Source: Lepeophtheirus salmonis (Eukaryota; Arthropoda; Copepoda; Siphonostomatoida; Caligidae). From it: a DNA stretch of 64,000 nt. Below are positions 55,961 through 64,000 of the stretch, in pieces. Positions within the stretch are counted from its first letter, which is position 1. The number at the start of each line of letters is the position of its first letter. The translations under genes were made by a program, and so were the position numbers. The stretch lies in assembly GCF_016086655.4 (NCBI RefSeq), contig NC_052139.2:2480001-2544000 (forward strand). Reading direction: 5' to 3'. The notes beneath the pieces are model-generated. The model did no database searches. It worked only from the letters and a program-made list of their open reading frames with translations, and was not told where the DNA came from.

Positions 55961-57584
55961 TTAAAGACATGGGATTTAAAACAAAACTTGTTTATTTTTC
56001 TTTGAACCTTTTTTTGGTTACAGAATGGACATGATAATCAATGATTTTGATAATTTGTGTTCAGGATATGTATTCCGTAAATAAAATCGCTATTTTGGAA
56101 ATTTTAGACTAATGCAAACATGAGGGCCTGTTTGGGAGTCTTTCAAAGGTTAGCTCTTTTGGAAAGATTCTCAAAAATTAGTGGGAATTAACTCCACTCA
56201 GAGTATATCGATTTCAAAAATATTTGCTTCAAAATACTCACATGAGAAAGTTATTTCATTTAACTTCTATCAAAAATAGGATTTGTCTAAAAAATGAAAT
56301 GAAAATATTATTTGCACAATGTGACCTCATAATTAAAAATAACTAGGATAAAATCCTCTTTTTTAAATGCTATTGTAAATTAAGGGTTCCCCCCTTGGTT
56401 AATATTTTTTTATAGGTTAGAAAAATGTTTTTCAAAAAAATTTCAGCAAAAAAAAAAAATAGTTATTATTTAATTTGATCTTAATTGACTAAATACATAA
56501 TTTTTTTATTTTTAAACTTTGACATTGTAGAACAATGCATTTTTACATAAGGCATTGTTTTAATACTTGACAATTTTTGTACAATAATTGTAAGTTCAAA
56601 AATGCTGCAAATATACACTTCACATTAGATACATTTATATGTAAAATCTTCATGTTATTAGTAAGAATTTTATTTTAGGGATAATATTCTTATTTTAACT
56701 TAATTGGACACATAAAAAATAATTTATAAGTACTTAAAATTATATATATGTAGGTATATGTATCTTTATAAATTGATCTAGTTATGTAGACAAGAGAGTC
56801 AACGATACAATACACCAAACTCACACACCTGTCAGTTTCAATTTAATGATATAAAGTTGTCGTCTGATATATATATATATTTTTTTCAAATTGATTTGTT
56901 CTCTCATCATCTGCCTCTGATATTTTTGTCGTCTTATTGTACTTTTATATATGTATTGTCATTGCGTGGTGGGACTGCTCTCTCTATTCAGACTCCCCTA
57001 TTAATAAGTAATAAGTGTCTATTGGAGGGGGGAGGCGAAGGATATCATTTTATTAATAAAATATTATATTTTAATTGTGACTTATGTATTAAAAAAAAAG
57101 GAAATTTATATCATTGAAGTATTTTACGGATTATTTTATGATATGTATATCCTATAGTCAAAAAATGATAAAACTGCCAGCATTTAATTTAATTACTCTC
57201 TTGTGGAAACATTTTCTTTCTTTCTCTAAACATCTTGCTTTGAAAAATATACAAAAACGTTTATTTCTCCTTGTAAACATATGTATACACATTTTATATC
57301 TTTCCTACACGAACAAAGCAAGACAAGGAACAAGAAATACCTCTTAAGAAAAAAGGGTATTTTTGTGAGGGTACAAAAAATAAAAAGTAAGTTCATGAAG
57401 TACGAATTTTTCATTACTTGGAAGTCATAAAAAAAAATTCACATTGGGTTTTCAAAAAAAAGGGGGGGGGAAGGCGGGATGTTTTATGACTTATAAGAAA
57501 GGTACATATTATATCCTAAGAGTGCTCAAAGTATCCTGGGTCAGTACTTTATATCCAGAAAATTTAATGATAATGTTTATTATT
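55961..57584. other. AT-rich stretch without recognised genes
   Basis: TA run at about 56865-56880, G9 run at 57462-57470. The plus frame 56857-57117 begins in the TA repeat and is not supported. Confidence 0.35.
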
Positions 57585-57589
57585 ATTTA

Positions 57590-58165
57590 TATCCATAGCA
57601 AAGTCGTTCACTTAAACCAATCGCAGACTCCAACCTGGGCCTGCACCTCGTGCAGGCCTTGATGAGGAACTCCCAGTCAATGTTAGTAACTATTTCGAGA
57701 ATGGAAGCCCGCAAGGAGTCAACAGTGGTGAATGCACGTTACTTGGACTCTCCCTCCAAGACGCCCCACTCATAATAGTCGAAAGGGGTTAGATCCAGGT
57801 GGCTAGGGGAGCAGGAGGACACATATTCATTACCCAAAACATATCAGTTTTAAATATGTTGGGGGTTGCGGTTTAAATCCGGTTCCAATTCCTTCATTTG
57901 GTCAAACTACACCAATTTAAAATTGAAGCATGCCCCTCTATCAGTGTACATCAATTTAAGCTCTCTAGCATTTTAATTAACCATGAAGTTATTTGTGCCT
58001 TTAGGTGTTCTTCTTGTACAGAAGCATACAATAATGCCCGCACAGTGCTCATATTCTGAGGACATCTACGGAATTCTGTATTTTTTTATACAATTTTGTC
58101 AGTTAAATTTGATAAGAACACTTTATTAAGGAAGAAACCTGTTTGGAATTGAAATTCCCACCCTG
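57590..58165 (-). pseudogene. ITm element with left end and transposase C-terminus
   Basis: Reading leftwards from CAGGGTGGGAATTTCAATTC at 58165 (TA at 58166-58167), the end matches the inverse of the right end at 13952. The 57.8-57.6 kb part reads SHLDLTPFDYYEWGVLEGES, stop, then TTVDSLRASILEIVTNIDWE and FLIKACTRCRPRLESA. This is the third-acid block to the C-terminus, in one frame with one stop. The rest of the transposase is deleted. Same family as 13.6, 15.0 and 48.9 kb, in opposite orientation. Confidence 0.8.
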
Positions 58166-58167
58166 TA

Positions 58168-59315
58168 TACTTATGTACTTCTATCTATGTCGGTTAAAGT
58201 ATATGTATGACTTGAGAAAGGTTTGGAAGACAAATAGAGTAGTTAGAATGTGCTAAATAAAATGATATATTATTATTTGTAATTGAAGGAAAAGTTTGTA
58301 AATATTTTGTGTATGTATCTGTGGAAATGAGTCTCTTGCGGAATATTAAACTAAATGTTGTTATTTAACTCAAACATTAATTCAAACAAACTATTTTAGA
58401 GAAATATGTAGAACATTTTACAAGTTTATTACAAACAAAGTGTCTTTGATACTACAAAAGAAAAAAAAACATACCCTGAGAAGCTTAGAGCAAACTACTC
58501 TTTTTGATTACTGATTCGATTCTTTTCCTTCCTGGTTCTGTAAAAATACAATTTTCATTTCAAGATCCTTTTAGTAAAAGTAACTATGTAAAGGCAAAAA
58601 AAAAATGTAAGAAGTCTTGAACAGTTGACAAATTGATAAAGGCATGACAATGTAATTTAAACTAATTTTTATTTTGTGTTCGAACTTGACCTCTAATTTT
58701 CAACAAATATAAGTAAAAACAAGGACCTTTTTATTTTGTTACAAAAATGAATGAAAAAATCATTTTGAAACTTAATTACCATAAATTCTTGTTCATTTGA
58801 TATAAAAAAACTTTATAGCAATAAATATATTTTTTGTACTTTGTGTTTAAAATTTTACTTTTATAAGTAAAGTGTTTTATCAATTCTTTCCACCCAAATT
58901 TGCTGCATATTTCTGTAAGCATGCATTTCTGCAAGCATACAGTATTTCAAATAAAAATGCACTACTTAGATTATTATAACTAGCAATTTTAATTATCTAA
59001 TTTTTCATAATTGTAAATCAAAAAGAAAATTATATCTTGTTTTTTTTTGTACTCTTAATTTACATAACCTGAACGGATTGAGCAGGCCAAGGAAGAAATT
59101 ACACCTTCTAACTCTTTGGGTGTTAGTAGTTTACAAAACAGGTTAGAACGTCGCTCTCCTTAGCACTAGGTACTGGACAAAGGAATCATTATTAAGATGG
59201 GATTTACCATGACGTTGTATATTTAATGTATTCATTATTAGTTAATGATGTAATATAGTATAGTTGTATAAAATAAAATAATAATCAGTTGTCATCATTA
59301 TTGGATCGTTCCCAA
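58168..59315. other. AT-rich stretch without recognised genes
   Basis: No coding frame or repeat end recognised. Confidence 0.4.
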
Positions 59316-59319
59316 GATA

Positions 59320-59540
59320 GCACTAAAAAGACAGTGCACCGGTCAACAAAAGCAAAAAAATGCAGGATGTCTTGACCACAAAATGCTCTCAGTTTTGGAG
59401 CCCAATTTTTGGCCTGCAAAAATTCCGGACCTGAACGTATGCAATTTCTATCTCTGGGGGAGGGTCCATTTTCCCTGCAATAGCAAATCTGGATCTGCAC
59501 GAGGTTGCCTGGGATTAAGCGAATTGTGGCCTAGATTATC
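59320..59540 (+). pseudogene. ITm transposase fragment around the third catalytic acid
   Basis: The plus strand reads KNAGCLDHKMLSVLEPNFWP then AKIPDLNVCNFYLWGRVHFP. This matches the FWP-NSPDLNVCD--LWG block with the third-acid aspartate preserved (PDLN). The tail GCLGLSELWPRL is a degraded remainder. Probable 3' non-coding sequence continues to about 59780, part of which recurs at 50500-50600. Confidence 0.7.
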
Positions 59541-59679
59541 ATGAGAGGCGGATTTTATTATTAATAATTGCAAACTTCATGGTTCTACCTCCATCTAGTT
59601 CGTTCGTTATAAGCCTTTAAAGATTCTCCGAATTTATCTGGACCAATATGTATATAATATTCTGGCAAGAAAATATGGG

Positions 59680-59780
59680 CTGAAATTACTCATTTTTTGA
59701 TCTCCATTTTATTCTGAGTTCAACAAGGACTTACACTAAAAACTCCCACACCAATCTTCAGCATTTCTCCTCCGTCTTTC
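59680..59780 (+). repeat. ITm 3' non-coding tract shared with 50.5 kb
   Basis: TTTTTTGATCTCCATTTTAT, TCAACAAGGACTTA and ACTCCCACACCAATCTT match the 50500-50600 tract. Consistent with the end of the transposon whose coding relic is at 59320-59540. Confidence 0.4.
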
Positions 59781-60041
59781 ATAAGCACACGTACTAGGGG
59801 TTACTTTGTATTTAAATAATAATAAATATAAAAAATTGTTATTGAAGTAATATATATAAAGTTATTAAAAATAACTTTTTTTAAATTATCAACTAGAAAA
59901 TATATGGAACACATTAAAGTTATATTGTATAAAACTCGAAAGATCACTTTCAATAACGGTGAAGCAAAAGTCCCGCTACCATTTTGATTGCCTATAACTT
60001 TGTTAAAAAAAAGATAAGTAAGTTTGGTTTTCATAAAAAGT

Positions 60042-60445
60042 TTATTTGGCCTTCCATTTTTTCCCCGTTCTGATTGGAAAATTATATCTACTAAATGGGG
60101 ACTGCGATTCGAACATAGATGAAAAATCTTCAATTTCACCAAATTGCTTTAGGATTGCATTATTGTACTCAACTCGTTGATCATGATCTCTTGGTAGCAA
60201 TTTATGGACTAATTGAATTTTGTACGGGAATATTTTCAAAATTCGCCTTAAACTGTGTGCAGAGATGTGCAACTGGGAAGCACGTCTCCGAATTGATGTT
60301 TCTGGAGACTCTCCAACACTATCGCGCAACAGAGCCACATTTTCAGTGTGACGAAACGTCCATTGGTTTTGTGAGGAACTGGACAATTAGGATAGAGCTA
60401 GTTATGTTGTTCTCAAAGCACATTACTAATATACACTTTTTTTAA
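60042..60445 (-). pseudogene. HTH-type DDE transposase N-terminal fragment (arthropod ITm-like)
   Basis: The minus frame starting at 60386 reads WTFRHTENVALLRDSVGESP, ETSIRRRASQLHISAHSLRR, then ILKIFPYKIQLVHKLLPRDH and DQRVEYNNAILKQF. This is the characteristic two-HTH N-terminus (RTPENV-RVR-S---SP--S-RRR---LGIS--S-RRIL--DL--FPYKIQ) of a large arthropod transposase family. The similarity fades at the point where the first catalytic block (ILFSDEAHF-type) should begin. The remaining 30 codons are not homologous-looking. Confidence 0.75.
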
Positions 60446-60447
60446 TT

Positions 60448-60490
60448 GTATGCTCACATAGATTTCGACCATTTTCAAATTCCTTATATT
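60448..60490. repeat. fragment of the 45.6-kb hAT-type MITE
   Basis: ATGCTCACATAGATTTCGAC and CATTTTCAAATTCCTTA match the right end of the 45597-45849 element (ATGCTCACGAGGATTTCGAC). Only one end is present. Confidence 0.5.
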
Positions 60491-60834
60491 ACATAATTGA
60501 GTCAAACTATGAACTGATATAAGTAAAAAAATTATGTGATTCAGCTTTTTCAATTCCAAATTCTTTGTGAGATTATTATTCATCTACATAAATAAATAAA
60601 GCCACTTTGAAGAGTACTTTTTATAAAATAAAAGAAAACCCTTTTGTTAAACAAAGTAACAAAGAAAAATCAAGTTTTTTATTATGGCTTCTTAAAAACT
60701 TTGAAATCCATGATTTTTGTTTTTACGAAAAACAAAAAATACAATTATATTCATTAAGAATAAATACACAGAGCGAAGATTTACAAATGTAAAAAAGTTC
60801 GTTAATACATTTATAATTTTTTTAGTGTATATAC

Positions 60835-61074
60835 GTAAGTATTGAGTCAACATAAAAACTATTTTGAACAAAAATGAGAAAATCCTTATATATATATATA
60901 TTTTGTCTTTATATATATATACATACATAGAACCCAATATTTTCTATACATATTTAAGTCAATTACAGACATTGTATTCAAATTTGTGGGTGGAGTTAAG
61001 ATAGGCAAGAACTTAAGGTAAACTTTAATAATATTATTTATTTTTAAGAAACTTATATAGGCCTCGATTAAAAA
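60835..61074 (+). repeat. repeat family C, copy 5, left part
   Basis: GAGTCAACATAAAAACTATT, TTGAACAAAAATGAGAAAAT, GTATTCAAATTTGTGGGTGG and AAGAAACTTATATAGGCCTC match the family in order. The copy stops at about 61074, and its continuation (ATTGTGAAAATCAGTTTTGG) is found at 61855. Confidence 0.7.
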
Positions 61075-61079
61075 TAGGA

Positions 61080-61848
61080 CAGATACACATTTTCTCAAAT
61101 CCGGATCGGTTTGGATCTTTAGACGTACATACTCAAATCAATTTCGGGAAACCGAACTTTTGGATCCAGATACGAAACCAAAATTAGACAGATACTTGTC
61201 TTAAATTTTATAAGCTTTTTACCCCAAGTCCTCACCTAAATAAAATTGGATCTTGGCTAAGGTTACGTTTTGACCAATTACTCATGACAAAATAATGAAT
61301 AATCCAATGTTAATATTATATCCTTCTAGAGTCCTTTTTAGAAACATAGCAATGCAATTGTTTCTTTGGAAAGGCCTATCGCCAAAAAAAATTTGTACAA
61401 TATTTTATAAATTTAGTGAAAGTAAAATTATTATAGGTATTAAATATCCAATTATTGAAAATTAGCGTACCTTTGCTCAGTCATCACAAAAAAAATAACT
61501 TTAGATTTTTACCTACACTTAAAGGTCCCTTTTGACTCCAAAACCGCACTAGTTTTGACTTTTTTTTTTCCTTTGTTGTGCAAAAATATTGTGAACGAGT
61601 AGTTTATGAATAAAATAATTAATGACGCAATTTGAGAAAAAAGAAACTTCATTTGTGTGCACTTTTGAACACATTAGGAGAAAATGGTAATTCGAAAAAT
61701 CCATTAGATCTTTTTTATTATCTGTACAAGTTTGTGTACTCATAGCCGATAATGCAAGTTTACTTATACTGTACCTGGGTACTTCAGATCCAGGTCCCAG
61801 ACCCGCCCTATCTAGCACCGGATATAAACTTTCATATTTATTTATCAT
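61080..61848. mobile_element. insertion splitting family C copy 5, identity unknown
   Basis: About 770 bp lies between the two halves of a family C copy. Near its left edge are AAATCCGGATCGGTTTGG and GGAAACCGAACTTTTGGATC; near its right edge GATCCAGGTCCCAGACCCGC and CTAGCACCGGAT. Both edges contain ATCCGG words in inverted arrangement, suggesting short inverted ends. The minus frame 61549-61848 (99 codons) has no recognised domain. Exact boundaries and target duplication could not be fixed. Confidence 0.45.
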
Positions 61849-61849
61849 T

Positions 61850-61990
61850 TATATATTGTGAAAATCAGTTTTGGCTACTTTAAACTCCTTTAAAGGGAGT
61901 ATAAAAATGATTTGTTCATAAAAATACAAGAATACAAATGTCATCCACATTTTTTTTTTGAAAAAAATATTTCTGGCTTACTTTTGTCTT
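61850..61990 (+). repeat. repeat family C, copy 5, right part
   Basis: TTGTGAAAATCAGTTTTGGC, TACTTTAAACTCCTTTAAAG, AAAAATGATTTGTTCATAAA and TTTCTGGCTTACTTTTG complete the family C copy begun at 60835. Confidence 0.6.
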
Positions 61991-62766
61991 GACGGGCCAG
62001 ATATGATGTAACCAATGGTTGAAAGGGAAAAAAGAGTAATAAAACAATTGTGTGTCGGATTATCTTTGGTATTTTTAAAAATAAGGATTTCCCATCCGCA
62101 TTCAACTTTTTGATATAAAGAAAAAGTAATTAATTTTTTTTTTGTTTTGCTTTGCTCTGAGAAAAAGCCTTTTTATTTATTTCTGTTTAGCGGAAATGGA
62201 GAAACTAATTTATTTTCTGCACGGATAAATAAATAAAACATTTATAAAAATTCTAAACGTGACGTTTATTTATTTAAGAGACATTATCATTAATAATAAA
62301 CCACCGTGGTTTGACTGTCCCTAACACTTAACCATTCAAAAACAGCTGCAAGTTGAGTAATGAAAACGTTAGTTTTTTATATGTATATTTATGTACATAT
62401 AAATTAAACAAGAGTTTATTGGATGTTAGGAGTGGAAAAAATAGGTTATGAATTCAAAATGAAACATTAAATTTTACACGTCATAAAGTTATGACGACTC
62501 GGGAAATAAAAAGTTCTTAAAACGTGAATATATTATTATTATATAATATATACACAAAATAATAAAATATTTTCTTCCAAATGTGCTCTTTTATTTTAGA
62601 ACAATAAATAATTCATATTTCTTTTTTTTTTTTCAAATATGAAATGGTTGTTTTACTACGTTTAATATTGTACATAAATTTATAGCTATAGATTGCAAAA
62701 TTGTCACTTGAAGGCGTGGCGTGGCTATGGCGTTCTAGTATTGTTTATACGTCATACTTTCTGTTT
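61991..62766. other. AT-rich non-coding stretch
   Basis: No gene recognised. CCACCGTGG palindrome near 62302 and T-run near 62622-62633. Confidence 0.35.
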
Positions 62767-63305
62767 CTATCTGAAAATTGAAGACAACGTAAGGGGTCGA
62801 ACATTTATCATGTCTAGTTGAGGGCTATGGGATATATATATTTTGGAAGGTCCCTTACAATGAGAAATAATCACTGTTTCACGGATCAACAAAACCTTTT
62901 CAGGGGAAGAAAGGTATAATTGAAGGAAAAACATGATCCTTGGCTGATGCACAAAATAGTCTTTGTGCCTTAGATAATGGGATGTGACAGTGTTGCTGGA
63001 ACCATAGGAGAGGGCCATTCCCCCCCCCCTGAATTTTCAGAATTTTTATAGTTATCACAAAAAAATAATCCTCTTATAAATTTTTTTCAAATGTCATCAT
63101 TTTGAAAAAAAGTTTATTATTAAAAGTTTTTTAATAGAAATTGTAAAACATCCATTTGAAATTTATCATAAAAGCCCAAACGTCCCTCATCCAAAAAAAA
63201 AATCATGCGGGCTTCCTTGATGACGTGTCCATTATATAATTCCCCACCCTCTTGCAAATAAATTTTGTCGCTGTGCTGGTGGGATGTAGTCTCCTCTGAC
63301 ATCAT
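62767..63305 (-). other. coding-like minus-strand tract, identity unknown
   Basis: Two ATG frames read leftwards. 63305-63120 (61 codons) starts MMSEETTSHQHSDKIYLQEG and contains GHVIKEARMIFFLDEGRLGF. 63018-62767 (83 codons) contains SHYLRHKDYFVHQPRIMFFL then SPEKVLLIRETVIISHCKGP. Local GC is higher than in the flanks and the composition is protein-like. RMIFFL and RIMFFL sit at comparable positions, hinting at a relationship between the two. No domain recognised; a decayed transposon or host gene piece are both possible. Confidence 0.3.
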
Positions 63306-63740
63306 CGTTCAGTCCACGGATCGACCCCTAATACTCAATATGATACGAACTCATAACTTTCTCAAGAATAATGAAGCCTTTCATATTCATTTACTGTCAG
63401 GACCTTTAAAAGAGCTAATTGTCAGAATAACTCAAAGATTCTAGATAGCTTTTCTCCCACTCCAATAGTATATATTTTGCTTCACTTTGTGAAATTTTAA
63501 CTTAATATTAAAAGATTGCAATCATTGAATTTCAGATGGAAAGAGAAAATATGACGTTCAAGACAAAACTATATATAGCATACTCGAAGATGTTAAGATA
63601 TTAAAAAAATGAAAGAATCTTCATGACAAAATTATTAGATGTGACTTTTTATCTGCTATTTTTTAAAAATATTGACTATAAATAGATTTAGATTGGTCAA
63701 CAAAGTGATTGGTTTGAAATTGATTCTTTTTTAAGCATAA
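63306..63740. other. AT-rich non-coding stretch
   Basis: No feature recognised. Confidence 0.3.
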
Positions 63741-63938
63741 TCCTTTATAAATCAGTCTTGTTCCGTTCCAGTTCAGTCCTAGAAACTTTCAAAGTTCGGT
63801 CCTTGATGAAGTGGCTTAATTATATTTATCCTTTTTTTTAAAATCAGTTCCAGGACTTACATTCCAAAGGACTGATGGTCTTAAGGACCAGTCCTAAGAC
63901 TGGACTAAACCGCATAAATGAAGACTAAAACAGTACTA
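63741..63938 (+). repeat. repeat family A, copy 8 (left end degraded)
   Basis: CCAGTTCAGTCCTAGAAACT, AAAGTTCGGTCCTTGATGAA, AATCAGTTCCAGGACTTAC and CCAGTCCTAAGACTGGACTA match the family, ending CAGTACTA at 63938. The CRE position is degraded to TGAAGTGG. No target duplication found. Confidence 0.75.
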
Positions 63939-64000
63939 TATGTATGTACAAAGGTCTTTCAAGTCATGGGCATGGCTGTCGATCGCCATTGTCTAACAGT

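Noticed and set aside
56857..57117. 86-codon plus frame
   Set aside because: Starts in a TA dinucleotide repeat and has low-complexity composition.
1..64000. CRISPR arrays, rRNA, operons, riboswitches, phage or plasmid genes
   Set aside because: No regularly spaced direct repeats, no conserved rRNA segments, and no dense long frames; base composition and transposon content are those of an animal nuclear genome.

Overview
This is AT-rich eukaryotic nuclear DNA with no bacterial or phage organisation. I see no operons, ribosome binding sites, rRNA genes, CRISPR arrays or intact long reading frames. Its content is layer upon layer of decayed transposable elements: many IS630-Tc1-mariner (ITm) transposase relics, two kinds of LINE, several non-autonomous DNA transposons and a tRNA-related short element. 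The mix of ITm families suggests an arthropod. A copepod such as the salmon louse would fit, but that is inference from recalled family resemblance and was not searched.

Layout. 0-5.6 kb: an orphan exon-like frame (863-1239), a broken ITm transposase (2030-3157, minus) and two adjacent copies of repeat family A. 5.6-8 kb: an ITm fragment and a LINE reverse-transcriptase relic with a readable YADD box (minus). 9.3-11.7 kb: a family B element, a frameshifted coding-like stretch of unknown origin and a tRNA-like short repeat. 12-20.2 kb: two mariner relics, several ITm 3' halves, a second family B copy and a TA-flanked ITm remnant. 20.6-28.9 kb: family A and C repeats, ITm 3' ends and a LINE remnant with RNase H and a zinc knuckle. 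30.8-35 kb: a mariner deletion derivative, an ITm 5' half, a hAT-type element with a perfect 8-bp target duplication and a small candidate first exon. 36.9-49.5 kb: more ITm pieces, a terminally complete 707-bp ITm deletion derivative, family A, C and D copies and a second hAT-type element. 50-64 kb: ITm relics, family C split by an insertion, and an unidentified coding-like tract.

Nothing here amounts to a working gene system. No transposase or polymerase is intact, so no element encoded here could move itself, and no complete host gene could be assembled. The best-supported new information concerns the small elements. Family A has TAGTGTTG-type ends and 8-bp target duplications visible at four copies (two perfect, two 7/8), which makes it a hAT-like MITE. 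Several A and B copies carry a CRE-like TGACGTCA core. Two further hAT-type MITEs have target duplications. A tRNA-related repeat occurs twice. Two repeats are split by later insertions, giving a local relative chronology.
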